From: Echiichthys vipera
Taxonomy: Eukaryota > Chordata > Actinopteri > Perciformes > Trachinidae
Assembly (NCBI GenBank): GCA_963691815.1
Contig: OY829651.1
Coordinates: 31,321,004 to 31,385,003 of the forward strand
Reading direction: 5' to 3'
Length of the DNA: 64,000 nt
Part shown: in pieces, positions 11,340-23,165 of the stretch
How positions within the stretch are numbered: the stretch's first letter is position 1
How the letters are laid out: every line of letters starts with the position of its first letter
Translations under genes and position numbers: made by a program
The notes under the pieces: generated by a model
Database searches by the model: none
Told to the model about the DNA's origin: nothing
The model's input: only the letters and a program-made list of their open reading frames with translations

Positions 11340-12268
11340 ATGCGTTAAGTTGCCAGGATATAAACACATTGAAATTTTATTATTATTTCTCAATAGACGA
11401 TGAACCAGTAGAGGGCTCAGGAGGAAATAGTGAGAGCAATCCGTGGCGTCAGCATCCGGTACCTCTGGTGGGGGGATGTGCTCTGGCAGTGGTATGCCAT
11501 TGTGCAGAACACCACAGGCCAGCACGATGCGGCACACCTTCTCAGGTGTGTACAGCAGCAACCCGCCCCACCTGTCTATACAGCGCCAGCGCCCCTTTCA
11601 ATTATTATTTTTTTTTATATATATATATCTTCTGTTCCGAAGGAAACAGGACAAAACAACTTCAATACAAGGGATGACAAAACTTATCACACTTATATTA
11701 ATGACTGCAGAGGTGCGCCGTGTGGCTACTGCAGTGTGACATTTCCAATTTTACGCACGCGTTTATTGAGACAAATACTGAACACAAGGAGACAAAAAAA
11801 GGCTTGCTAGATAGCTCTGCCACTCTATTTTCACCAGGGAAAAAACTGCCCAAACGAGCAATGTGCTGGTTTAAATTCGGGGCTCAATTAAACGGATAAA
11901 TTATTTACTTACCGAGAAGCCACCCATCGCGCACCATGCCAGCCTCCAACCTGTTACCAACCATGCTATTGGTAAGAATGAACGAGTCATGCGTTGAACC
12001 AGGCCACCTTGCCACGATGTTGGTGAGCTGCATTTGCGCATCACATTATTTTAACATTTATTGGATGAAAATGTTTCCTGTTCACAAAAACGAATTCATC
12101 CTGTGATGGCGCTTTTATAGCAACATGTGTGCAGTCAATAGCTCCGATAACATTAGGGAAACCGGCTCTTGCTTCAAACTGCACCTGTGTGGGAACGGAC
12201 AACCCCTGGCTCCTGGCTGTGTGTAGTTCTAGGGCTGGCCTCAGCTCTGCGCCAAGTTCCAGCAACAC
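11340..12268 (-). pseudogene. Harbinger DDE transposase, internally deleted
   Basis: Two pieces of one leftward gene are visible. The upstream piece (12041-12268) carries GFPNVIGAIDCTHVAIKAP with the first catalytic Asp, then FVNRKHFHPINVKIM. The downstream piece (about 11390-11561) carries YTPEKVCRIVLACGVLHN, the C-terminal signature of the family. The middle, holding the second Asp and the Glu (the LGDxGYP block), is absent, so the enzyme cannot work. The downstream piece overlaps the putative second exon of the SANT-like gene on the opposite strand, as expected for convergent Harbinger genes. Confidence 0.8.
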
Positions 12269-12725
12269 TGGCCTGCAACCTGAAACGACTCATGAGCCAG
12301 TTGTCGTCCTTTGCCAACAGATTTTCCCGTTCTCTAAACACCCTCTCACGTTTGATATAACCATTTGTCTTCTAACAAGGCCAAGGCTGCCATTGTTAAT
12401 GCCATTTTTTCATCACTTTGCGCATGCTTTTATATCCATCCATATGATTGCAAACACGTGTGTGTTAATTGTCCATTAATGTGTCTCTGATGTGCACATT
12501 ATACTGAGGATGAATTGTTTTCACATAATCAACAGTTTCTAAGCATCACCTCTAAGTGTCGCCAAAGAAACAATAGCTGTAGGACCGTGCGTACGCCAGC
12601 CATGAAGCTTGCGTGGCGCACCGCACATTTCCACGGTCATTTCACTTTTGATACATCTGAACGTTGGAGTGGAAAATGGCGTATGCCGCGTTTTTGTGCG
12701 TAAGCAACATTGATACATGAGGCCC

Positions 12726-13654
12726 CTGGTGAAAACTTTGATCTAAACTGTTGACTAAGACTTGATTTTTACGGCCGAGATAAAATAAGCTTGTTCTCAA
12801 AAACACGAGCACTAATTTAAAGCGACGTTTGACTGATTAATAAAAAAGTTATTAATCAATCATTAGCTTTCTTTTAGTTAATAATCCTGTGGGAATGTTG
12901 TCAGTGACACAATAACATCAAAAAATAACATCTTCATATGTTAAGATAATCATTCTGTGATAGTAGTCTAATTATATTTTGATAATGTGTAAAAAATAAA
13001 ATCCTCAATGATAATATACGGAATGATTGAATGATATTTGCATACAGACTGGGACAAACTTAAAATATAATCCTTAGTTGATTTCCTAATGTCAATACTT
13101 ACATGATCCTGTTTAATATCACCACATTTCTGTAACTTTGGCAATCTCGATCATAGAACAACCAGAGTCCAGTGTTCAAAACAACACATTTCTTCACAGA
13201 TGAATAAAAACACAAATAACAGTTTATACTACCTATAATAGCTTTCTTTAAGAACATATTAAAGGGTGAGTCTCTGGTCTTCTTATCAGATCAGGTCTTA
13301 GGGTTTCTCGAGTCGTAAAAAGTGTCAGATTTCTGCAAAGAATGCTGAGATCTCGAGTTAGAGTCAGGGTGCAATAAACTTATGTCTTGAAAAAGTCTTT
13401 TCTCCATTAGTTAACAGATAAATTTCACTTTTTGACAGTGTCTGTTTGTCTAGCATATTTTAGTCTTACGTGGTTCTTCATTTAATGACCTTGATGTCAT
13501 TTTGTTCACTCTTCAGTGAGTTTGAGATTCCTCCGACAAGTCAAAAGGTCCTGAGAGTGGAGAAGCAGTTCGTAGCACTAGCAGAGAGGTTGGTATCCGG
13601 GTAGACCTGCAAACCCTTCTCCATCTCTGGCCGTACCTTAAAGAATTCTTTGAA
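12726..13654. other. No gene seen
   Basis: AT-rich unassigned sequence. No second copy or credible frame found. Confidence 0.45.
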
Positions 13655-13784
13655 ACCAGTACTTTATTACTTTTACTTGAGTAAAAAGCTTGAATTGATA
13701 CTTCTACTTCTACAGAAGTCTTTTTAATCCCTAGTATCTATATTTGAGTAATGAATTTGAATACTTTTGAAACCTCTGGTGTGA
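13655..13784 (+). repeat. hAT-like MITE, right arm
   Basis: It reads ACTTTTACTTGAGTAAAAAG...GATACTTCTACTTCTACAGAAG...CTAGTATCTATATTTGAG... and ends GAAACCTCTG. The inverse complement begins CAGAGGTTTC and shares TATAGATAC spacing with the left arm at 8887. This is a typical teleost MITE arm. If paired with the left arm, the pair encloses 4.6 kb. Confidence 0.4.
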
Positions 13785-13937
13785 ATGAAACTTCAAAGGG
13801 GTCTATTTGTTTTACCATGAATAAATGAGTGATTGGGATAGGGAGTTGAGAAGGTGCATTCCACGGATGAGAAAAGTCATTACAATAAACATCTAGGGAT
13901 CATCCATAGGGTGACTGGATGGTCAGTGATACATTCC

Positions 13938-14999
13938 CAGGGTTTTTTCTGGCCAAAATTTGGGCTGAGGTTGGCCGAGGAGCGAAAATTATGTGGTACA
14001 TGCGCGTACACGCTCGTCAAGTAACACGTGCATGAAGTGCCCAGCAACTGAATACTGAACTAACTTTATGTGCACAAAACCCCGTCCACCTGATCTTTCT
14101 CGTTCATACAACTCTGTCAGCCACAGCCCAAGAACCAAAACACAAAGTATCACTTACTGTTTACATTATTATTATTTCCACCCTTATTATTTGTGAGCAG
14201 TAAGTGTGCGAGGGCTGACGTCAAACCTGGAGGTTTATGCGAACCAGCGCAATGGTTCGCATAATCCAAAACGGAGTATGTCAGAAAATAAGTAAATCTT
14301 CACATAACCTTTTTGTATTACATTTGAAGCTCAAATGCAATCCTTTCTTATTAAAAAGTCGCTGATTTTCCGTAACATTATGAGGTCTGTGAAGCATAAA
14401 ATATTGGTGAAACATGGGTTATTGTATGAAACTTTGTGCTTCAAAACTACCGGAGTCCTCCTGTCGCCAAGCAGCAAATGAAACCACCGCGTCACTCTAC
14501 AGCGGTGGGGTGCGTTCACGCTCAGCGCAGCGTTCAAACGGAGCAAAGCCCTCAAAGCCCAGTTCAGACCAAAGATTTGCAACGAGTCGAGTCAAAACTT
14601 GCAGCTACTTGCTGTGTGCAGGTCTGCAATGTTCTGAAACCTATTCAGACCAGGGAGACAAGGCGAAACGGGTTATCATCGCCATAGCAACGCCTCTCTA
14701 TACTTCCGTTCTAACCTCCGACTTTTAAGGCTTGTTTTGTTTTGTTTTCTTGTTTGTGCTGGATTACTCCCTCTCGTTATTCATTGTATTGCTCGCTCGA
14801 CCCTCTCTCTTTCCGTCACTGAGCCCCCGCGGGAAAACAAGCAGCGCGTTAATGTCTGCTGGTTGAGTTGAACAGAGTTGAAAACATCGCCACTGAGCTT
14901 TCATAGAACTACATTGACTTTCAATCAATATTTCAAAATGGCGGCAGACAATTTCACCGAGGCGATGCCTCAAAATTTAAAATTCAGAAAAAAACCCTG
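13938..14999. mobile_element. Non-autonomous hAT-type element with 5 bp target duplication
   Basis: The ends CAGGGTTTTTTCTG and CAGAAAAAAACCCTG (inverted) bound a 1.06 kb element. The same five bases ATTCC lie on both sides (13933-13937 and 15000-15004). CAGGG ends are typical of hAT elements. Most hATs make 8 bp duplications, but a 5 bp subgroup is known. No transposase homology is seen inside, and open frames of about 100 codons in the middle carry no motif. Confidence 0.7.
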
Positions 15000-15004
15000 A
15001 TTCC

Positions 15005-16250
15005 ACAGGAGAGGTGAAATCAGAGGAGGAGAGGGCGAAATGCAGAACTTTTCCTACGGACTAATATTTCTCCAAGTGGCACCAACACGTGCGTCCATCA
15101 AGTCAGCTTAGTATCTAGGCACCAACAGCACAAACACTTCCGAGCTGAGGTGTTGTCACAAAGAAGACAGAAAGGCAACTAGCAGTTGCTAGCAACAATA
15201 GCAACTCAAAGCATCCACACCCGTATGCAGAGCTTTGAGCCATTATATAATTTAAACGGCTGAGTTGTTTTGAAAAAAATTCACAGTTGTCATGAATAGT
15301 TTTATTATTATTTTTTTTTTTTTTTTTACCAGACTGTAAACATGCCGTAAAGTTGGGCATTTTTACATGAGGCTCTATGGTGGTTTACTCTGTTTTGGAG
15401 CCAGCCTAAAGCGGTCACTTGATGAACTGCGGTTTTTGACATTTCTGTTTTGGCTTCATTTCAGACCCAGAGGTTGCTGCTTGGCATCGGTCTAATTCTG
15501 CCCTCTGTGGAAGTAAGAGAAATGAGCTGCTCTCTTCATGTGGCTTTTGAAATGGCTAAACTGAAGTTGGTACACAGTGGGGTCATGGTACATAAACCCC
15601 TGGAATGAGACTAGTCCTTGCTGGTTGAGCAGATAATAAACTTGCATCACAGAGCCTCACAGAAAAGAGAGGAAGATAGAGATCTCGGCCCATTCACCCA
15701 TCACCTCAAGATTCTAACAAACAGAGGAAATGCTCATTTCCTCCTTTTAGGCACACACACACACATATTCCTTAACTAACAAGTTTGTGTGTTGCAAACA
15801 CAGACACATCTGTCTCTCTAGATAGCCATATAGGGACATGCACTAAATTCCTTCTCTCAGCCTTTAGTGTTATAAGATGTTGCTAGGCAGATTAACATCT
15901 GTTGCCACCTTTTTTACCTTGGGGGTGTTACCATCAGCCCGCCAGTGTATTTAAAGCGGCTACTCTTAGACCACAACAGACTCGTCTGATGTATGACCTG
16001 GTTGGTGTTGTATCAGAACTTGTCTCTGCTTTGCAAAGTGCTCCAATAAAGATATTGGTGTGATCTCAAGCCATTGTCTCAAGATCTCTTCTTCCATCCT
16101 CCGATCAACGAACCCGGGGAGGCAACTGCAGGTTGATCTCAACACCTCCATGAATTTGTTGGTGTTTTCTTTGTTCGTGTAAAATGTATGTGCAGAATTG
16201 CAAGCAAAGATTATATTGTTTGTCCCTGCCAATATAGCTCTGGTACCATA
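15005..16250. other. No gene; LTR-like stretch 15.9-16.14 kb
   Basis: Mostly unassigned, with a T run at 15311-15327. From about 15940 a block resembles LTR R-U5 sequence: TGTATTTAAAG as TATA-like box, CCAATAAAG poly-A signal at 16044-16052, a pyrimidine-rich TCTCTTCTTCCATCC stretch and then AACGAACCCGGGG. No second copy was found, so this is only a guess at a solo LTR. Confidence 0.3.
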
Positions 16251-16251
16251 T

Positions 16252-16395
16252 CCCCAAAGCAATTTTAGTCAAAAGCAACTGGACTTGGTTATTTGTCTAG
16301 GAAGACGTTTCACCTCTCATCCAAGAGGCTTCATCAGTTTATGTACGCATCTGACCAGGCTGGGACTGGACCAACTAACTAGTGTGGAGATCACA
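16252..16395 (-). repeat. Penelope 3' UTR fragment
   Basis: The inverse complement carries GATGAAGCCTCTTGGATGAG and the GTCCAGTTGCTTTTGACT block, matching the 3' end of the Penelope element at 46.93-47.1 kb. It is truncated on both sides. The right hand side is cut near the hAT insertion point. Confidence 0.8.
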
Positions 16396-16660
16396 TGTTT
16401 ATTTCCTCTATCCTCTTTTCATCTGTCTAATCCCGAGGTCTCAAACTCAAACTACTGGCACATCTATCTCAGTGGGGGTCACTTGTTCAACCCAAGTATA
16501 AAAAATAAAATCACAAATATTTCAGAAAACAGGGTTTATTTTCAAATATTATGATAGTATTACAAAACCAATACATTCAGAGTTAGTGCAAATGTTTTTG
16601 GCCTCATTCTTAAATAACTAATCAAAGCCTTTCATGAACTGACAGCACTTATGTTTATAT

Positions 16661-17220
16661 TGTCTTCATATTGAATAACACAACAAAGAACTCTACCTTT
16701 GCACATTTTAACAGTTAAATAACATTAAATAACCTATTTTAACATTTCACTCAACAGACAAATTATTTCTTGCCAGATGCCTGGCAGTGCTTCTGTTCAT
16801 ACTGTCTTCTTATTAAATAACAACACAAAAAGAACTCTAGCTTTGCATATTTTAACAGTTAAATAACCTTAAATAACCTTTTTTAACATTTCACTCAACA
16901 GATAAATTATTTCTTGCCAGATGCCTGGCAGTGCTTCTGTTCATACTGTCTTCATATTAAATAACAACACAAAAAAAGAACTCTAGCTTGGCACATTTCA
17001 ACAGTTAGCGCAATTTTTAACCTAAAAAACTATTTTAACATTTCACTCAGCAGACAAATTATTTCTTGCCAAATGCTTGGCAGTGCTTCTGTTCATACTG
17101 TCTTCATATTAAATAACAACACAAAAAAGAACTCAAGCTTTGCACATTTTAACAGTTAGCGCAATTTTTAACCTAAAAAACCTATTTTAACATTTCACTC
17201 AACAGACAAATCACTGCCGA
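16661..17220. repeat. Tandem repeat, 142-152 bp unit, four copies
   Basis: Units begin TGTCTTCATATT/TGTCTTCTTATT at 16661, 16803, 16947 and 17099. Each contains TTTGCACATTTTAACAGTTA, TTTCACTCAACAGACAAATT and TTCTTGCCAGATGCCTGGCA. Copies 1-2 and 3-4 are more alike, since the latter two share an AACCTAAAAAAC block. They lie in the 3' untranslated part of the hAT element. Confidence 0.88.
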
Positions 17221-17233
17221 GTCCATTTGCGCT

Positions 17234-19041
17234 TTATTTCTTGCCAGATACCTGCCAGCGCTTTTGTTCTAATAGCTGAGCTGTATTTACTCGTTGGACG
17301 TTGCAGTGAGAACTCTTGAGTACAGCCTCAAGATGAGCGTCTGTAAGCCTTGTCCTGTACTTGCTTTTATTAAAGTTCATTCTAGAAAACAGTTTCTCAC
17401 ACACATGTGCTCCCAAAAGGCACATAACACGACTGAAAACTCTGGAAAGTTCTGGCAATGAAGGAGGCAGCTCTCTGAGGAACTCACCAGTCTTGTCTGC
17501 TTGTCCCTGTGCCTCTCTGAATTTAGTTTTCAGTTCACTGCTGCACTGTAAGTCATGAGTTCAGTTTGCAAAATGCTGGTGACACTCACACACACACATC
17601 AGCTGAGAAGGTGGCTGCAAACAGCTGGAAAGTGTCACGGTGAAACTTGAAATCAGCAAATCGCTCATCAAACTCTTGCTGCAGGATTTCAATAGCAGAG
17701 ACATTTGGATCAAAACTGAATATTGTTCCATCTTCTGCCAAAGATCTTCATGCAGCAAAATGGCAGAGGTTCTTTGCAGACAGTTGAGTTTTCTACAGTC
17801 TCAGTTTTGTGCAGAAGGCCTTCACGCTCTCACAGGCTGCTGTGATGAGCTGACCTGGACCCTGCAGCTTTGAGTTGCTGTGTTATAGTGTTGATATCCA
17901 CAAGGAATGCCAAATCCATTATCCATTTTGGATAATCTAGTTCAGGAACATCCAGTCTGCCATCTTCCATGAATCTTTTTACTTCAGCTCTTAGCTCAAA
18001 AAATCTCTTCAGCACGTTCCCCCTGCTGAGCCAGCGCACTTCAGTAAAATACAGTACATCACCATATGAGGCTTCGATTTCTTCCAAAAAGGCACGGAAC
18101 TGGCGGTGTTGAAATCCTCTGGACCTGATGTAATTCACACATTTTACAACAACAGACATGACATGTTCAAATTTCAAGCATTTGCTGCACAGCGTGTGCT
18201 GGTAATGCTAATGCATGCAGCACGATTGCTGGGTCTGATTTTTCCTCCGCTAACTTTCTCTGAACCAGCGCAACCCGTACGTTTTTTTTGCCTGTCATGG
18301 ATGGCGCACCGTCAGTTGTGATGCCCACCAGCCTGTTCCACGGCAGACCAAGCCGGTCCATCGCATCACACAGTTGCTTTAATACATCTTCCGCTTTAGT
18401 GTGGCCGTGCATCAGACACACACTCAACAACTCTTCTGTCACCTCAAAGCTGTCATCCACAACCCTGATGAAAATTGCAAGCTGAGCATTGTCAGTTGCG
18501 TCAGTAATTTCATCAAGTGCCACAGAGAATGCAGTGAAACGTTTTGCTTTGTCACGTAACTGTTCATAGATAGTCCATTAATCCCCTCTGCCACAGTGTT
18601 TGCCGACAGCGACAGGTTGTTAAACAGGCTTTTCTTTTCGGGACACAGAATATCAACAACTCGTAGCATGCAGTCCTTCAGAAACTGCCCCTCAGTGAGC
18701 GGCTTCCCACCTTGGCGATCAATTCACTGACCAAGTAACTTGCCTGGACAGCAGCATCGCTTTCCTTAGCAGCTTTGTGGCAAACTTCTTGATAACAGTC
18801 CTCTTTGAAGCTGCTCAGCTTGCCTTTTCCTGTCATCTCTGATATATTTCTCATACTGCCCTACATGTTTAGTAGCATAATGTTGCTTGAGATTGTATTC
18901 CATATAAACGGCGAGCTTCTCTTTACATATTAAAAGGATGGCATTTCCACCAAACTCAACAAAAAAAGACTGTAATGTCCATCTTTCTTGGAATTGTCTG
19001 TGTTCATCATCCACTTTTCTCTTACGTTTGGAGAGCGACAT
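17234..19041 (-). pseudogene. hAT transposase (BED finger, RNase H-like core), broken
   Basis: A hAT cut-and-paste transposase of the type domesticated as GTF2IRD2/ZBED proteins. The start MSLSKRKRKVDDEHRQFQER is at 19041. The BED finger follows (LICKEKLAVY...LKQHYATKH), but the first Cys of the CxxC pair reads Leu. The core shows ALDEITDATDNAQLAIFIR (first catalytic Asp, about 18500), VGITTDGAPSM (second Asp, about 18300) and TEVRWLSRGNVLKRFFELR (about 18020). The C-terminal dimerisation block GAHVCEKLFSRMNF...RTRLTDAHLEAVL lies at about 17400-17310. Frame changes near 18770, 18545, 18170 and after 17840 break it. Confidence 0.88.
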
Positions 19042-19330
19042 CTTCTGCTTCTTCTGTTTCTTCTTCTTCTATTTACCTTTTCTTCTTTTGCGCTTCTATT
19101 TTATGTCGACCCCCGCAAAATCATTTTGGGCCGTTTGTTCGTTATTTATTTATTTATATATTATCAGGGTTTTTTATATTTAAATTGCACGCAAAACTAT
19201 TCTTGTAATTGTGGAAAACAATAGAAATATACTTCATGGGCTAAATTGCATTTAACTTTTTTCCTCAAGATGCCAGGGCGGAAGTAGGGGGGCCACTTCC
19301 GGCACACGGGGCGGGAGTTTGAGACCCCTG

Positions 19331-22300
19331 TTCTAATCCATCCTTCCTTTTCACCTCTCTGAGTTTTTTCCTTTTTATATATATATTGATATACATTAGA
19401 CATACTGTACATACATTCCTGAGATCCAACACTTGCTGAGCACATTCGACATGTTCGATGTGTACAAAGTAAACGGGCTGCCAGTGATTTCCCTTCAATT
19501 TCATTTCACTGCAGTACATGTAGAGCGTGGATTTAGGCTTGGTGGCACATAATCTAGAAAAGATCCACTGATGTCTACACCAGACACACACAGAATCCTA
19601 TTTTCTCAACAGTTGACGTGAACAAAGAACTCAAAGATAAATCTGTGAAAATGCAAAGCCACACATCAAAGTCAAACACAAGGTGTAGAAGGCTAATTAG
19701 GAAAATCCTGGCTGGGTTTGTATTTCAAAGACTCTTTCTATTTTTTCCTCTTCATTTGTAGCTGTTGAGTGCAGGATCACACTGACTGTGTTATCAGCCC
19801 TATATTATCTAACAGTCTTCATTTAGCAAATGAAAGTGGCTCAATTGTCATTGCATGACCTACACTCAGTGCTTGATTTGTAAATCAGGAGGTGCCAGAA
19901 CGCAGAGAGACTGCCGATCTGGTGGGTCGTGGGCATAAGAAAAAGTCATGGAACGCATATAAAACCACTGGTGCTCAGACAACACGTAGGTGCTGCTGTA
20001 TTTAAGCCAAACAAGAATGACAAAAAGAACAAAGCTATGTGCAGATCACATATAGAAAATATTATTGCATCTTCTAACATGACAATGGAGCCTAGTAAAC
20101 ACTCTTTGTGAAAATGATAAGAATTATTTATAATTGTCCCTACTTATTTCACCACACAAGGTATTACGGTATACCAGGGAGTTGGCGGTTCGACGAGCGG
20201 CCAACAACTGCAGCTCCTCCTGTGGCTCACTGCTCCACCAAATCCAGCAGTCCATCTGCAGACTGCAGCGCCAAGAGCTACAACCTAGATGATAAAGCAA
20301 GTATACTCAGGTACGGAATAAGTGACTTGAACTGCTTGTTGGTCTATCAAACTCCTTTGCTCCTGTTTCAGTAACAACAGACGGTGCGGCAGTACACTAC
20401 ACTCACAGCAGGAATCAATGTAAGAAGAGTGCTTAGTTCCTTTGTATTCGTTATTCTATGGGCTGTAAGCATAGTTAACCCAAAATACTTGTGTAAGTAG
20501 GCTAATTGCATATTAAACATTCAGTAATGTTGGGTATGTCATATATGCTACATTGACTTCTATCACTTCAACTTTTAGCTTACGTTGTTTTTATGCCGGC
20601 GCGAAGGCATTATTTTTATGGCTTCTCCATGGATTTTCCAACCGTGCTCGGTTCACTTCAGAGGGGTCTTAGTTCTTTTGGAGTGTTAACATATGTGCAA
20701 GAAATGCTGACTGTTAAGGGGGCTGAAAGGGACCAAGTGTGAAAACACCCTAAGATTACTGACCCCTGGTCTTTAGATACAAAGGAAACCTTATCTGGAG
20801 GGTCGACACAAGAACATTACAGTAGCTACATGCCAATTAACCCTGATTCACCGTGTCCCCATGTTGCAACACAGTGCAACATGCAGAAGGTTACCCACCT
20901 AGTCTTCTTAATACTAGACATAGTGAACATTAGCGGAGGCCCATGACATAGCAAACCCTGGGTGTTCTAACCCCTGGGGACATACTGCACTGTTAGCACA
21001 ACACTGCTTTGAGCAGGAGTAGTTCTCTGACTAACTGTCAAAAGGTTACAACTTTCGCCCTTTCACACAAATCTGCTGCGATGGCTTTATTAAATCTGCA
21101 GATCTAGGAAATTAAAGTTGTACTTTTCCAAATGTCAAATTTCAAGCCACTATTACCTGAGTAAAGTTTTAAATATCACTCTGAAGCTAGTATAAGGCTT
21201 TGGTAACTCAGTGTTGGCTCTCAGCACTTCCACTCACTTATCTCTGCTTCATGATAATGCTTTTATCATATAATAATTTCTGTGGGCAAAAGTACCCTAA
21301 AATAATTGATTTAACATCACAATAGTTTATGCAATAACCATCTGCAGTTAGATATGGTCAAAGTGCCTTAAAGTGAAATCCCGGCACAAAACCATCCCAT
21401 GGTCTTTCGATCCATTCATCAAGTGAGCCATTGAGACACTTTTTTTTTTTGTGTAACAACTATTAATGGAGATATTCTGGGGAGTCGCTAATAGCCACTT
21501 ACAGCCAGACGTGGCTAACGTCTGGGCAGTAGGGTGAAGGCATTCAAATGTCTTTTTTAACCACCAATACTGCTGAAAATAACAGCAAACCTCTGCGGTA
21601 GCATGAGAAGAGTCCCTACACAGAAAAGGTACAAGGTAGTAAGTGAACCCAGAGTTTATTACCCCAGTGTTTTAAAGACTTACCTACTGGCCCCTGTACC
21701 AGCTCCTCTCATAGTAAAGTCCATTCAAGTAGATTACCAAATGCAATCCAAAAGGAGGGATTTGGCGAAAAAGAGGCTAGGATGATTTTGCGCCAGAATT
21801 TCACTTTGAATAATCTTAGAGCTGAATTTAAAATACAGTCTACTTATTTGCATATTTCTGAAATTATTTGCAAATTTAACTCAGTTTTACATGCAAAAAA
21901 ATTGCTGAAAATCTAATAACGGACGTAGCCTCTTTGATCGTAATATTAAAAAAAAAACACGTTCTTTGTAATGACCAACAAATAAATTGAGATTTTTAAA
22001 TAAAATTATTTTGCATTATGTAATTAAACCCAAACAAGCTGTCACACCATGCTCATAAAATAAATATAACACATGGACAATGGGGAAGGACAGAGAGGCA
22101 TGAAGTTTATGTGGTTATTTTACAGTCTGGGGCTTGTAGCACAGAATTTAACCATTGAATCTGCTGTGCATAAATTGTGGCTTGATAGTGTGCACCATCA
22201 CTCCAATTAGAGAGTGCAGATGGAACAGATACCTGCTGCTTCCGGTGGCTATAAAGACAGTCAACAGACTCAAAGAATGGACATCAGTATCTAGGCTGCC

Positions 22301-22416
22301 CACTAACTATGGCAGATGTTGGTAAGAATCACTCATTATTCTTGTCTGGCTGGCATTATTATGACTCACCTGATGTAGACTGTGGGTATAAGTCTGACAT
22401 TAAACGCATATTTCAC
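19331..22416. other. No gene seen (about 3 kb)
   Basis: Mostly unassigned. At 19868 the sequence CAGTGCTTGATTTGTAAATC followed by AGGAGGTGCCAGAACGC resembles a hAT-type element end, but no matching opposite end was found. A T-rich stretch is at 21440. No open frame carries a recognisable domain. Confidence 0.4.
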
Positions 22417-22455
<39 letters not shown>

Positions 22456-22510
22456 GTTTATTTGTATAGCACCTTTAAAACAGCAGTTTACAAAGTGCTT
22501 TGTCATACAC
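22417..22510. repeat. (TAA)n microsatellite with LINE/SINE-like tail
   Basis: About twelve TAA units are followed by TTTATTTGTATAGCACCTTT and CAAAGTGCTTTGT, a tail motif I recall from abundant fish retroposons. This suggests the microsatellite formed at a retroposon 3' end in antisense orientation. Confidence 0.6.
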
Positions 22511-22597
22511 AAATCAAAATACACACATATATACAGTATTCAACCAACTCTGAGTAGGTCGAGCGTGATGATTGGAGCGCAGGTAACACGATTCACC

Positions 22598-23165
22598 ATG
22601 TCAGGTAGTGGAAGGGGAAGGAGAGCGACATATTTCTCTCCAGCGGAATTGGAGATAATGACTTCATATGAGGAGCAGGCGCACGTTTAACACTACAACA
22701 GCAGCAAAGTTGGCATGGGGAAAAAATTGCTGACCGAGTCAATGCCTAAGTTTCAAACACTGAAATTACTTTACTGCTATAGTTCAATCATTCATTATCA
22801 CATTTCCAAAGGAATTGAGTATATAGAATAAAGTTTGTGGGATGCTGATATGTTACATTTATTCTTTTAATTTTCTATATCATCTTATTCAGTTGTAATC
22901 TGACTGGGACAAAGCGAACCTGGTAGCAACTTAAGATAAAGCACAAACATATATTACAGACTGGTAAGAAATAAAAACTAAATTTTGATATATAGCTGCT
23001 TCATTCTTCCAGTGTTAGGCTTAGGTTAGCTGAGTTGTTGAATTTCACAACAGCCAAAGCTGAGGCCTGAAAATTGGGTGACGGGCCACCACCAACACCT
23101 TTCACAGAGGCTGAGGAGCTGGCACTCACCCAAAACAGTGGGGGCATTCCATGGGGCAGCACATA
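22598..23165 (+). pseudogene. Harbinger-type Myb/SANT-like protein relic
   Basis: An ATG at 22598 opens MSGSGRGRRATYFSPAELEI, then MTSYEEQAHV, the N-terminal helix of a SANT-like domain. It stops at a TAA after 29 codons. The next frame gives NTTTAAKLAWGK, close to the usual NTAAxAKxxAWxKIAD. A third piece at about 23082-23153 reads GPPPTPFTEAEELALTQNSG, the proline-rich linker of the same family, ending at a TAA. Between the pieces lies about 330 bp of AT-rich DNA, possibly an intron. No transposase partner or inverted ends were found. Confidence 0.6.

Larger units (their letters stand above)
10603..12725. mobile_element. PIF/Harbinger element with two convergent genes, decayed
   Basis: The ends GGGCCTCATGTA.TAAGAT.. 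and ..TTGATACATGAGGCCC are inverted. The 3 bp CTG on both sides (10600-10602 and 12726-12728) is a possible target duplication. Inside, a Myb/SANT-type DNA-binding gene runs rightward and a DDE transposase gene runs leftward, the standard two-gene Harbinger plan. Both are broken and the transposase has lost its middle. The 3 bp duplication size agrees with the superfamily, although CTG is not the usual TWA. Confidence 0.85.
16433..19330 (-). mobile_element. hAT transposon (GTF2IRD2/ZBED-type transposase), decayed
   Basis: The right end (gene-proximal) reads CAGGGGTCTCAAACTC in inverse complement at 19315-19330, and the left end reads CCGAGGTCTCAAACTC at 16433. The flanks GTCTAATC (16425-16432) and TTCTAATC (19331-19338) match at 7 of 8 bases, the expected hAT target duplication. 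The element is 2.9 kb with one transposase gene on the minus strand and a tandem repeat at its 3' end. Confidence 0.88.

Noticed and set aside
11369..11810. Three overlapping plus-strand frames of about 100 codons
   Set aside because: They run antisense to the C-terminal part of the Harbinger transposase; only a short start might be the second exon of the SANT-like gene.
14414..14728. 104-codon and 83-codon overlapping frames
   Set aside because: They lie inside a non-autonomous element with inverted ends, overlap each other in different frames and have no motif.
15966..16262. 98-codon minus-strand frame
   Set aside because: It is antisense to LTR-like features (TATA-like box and AATAAA), and no domain was recognised.
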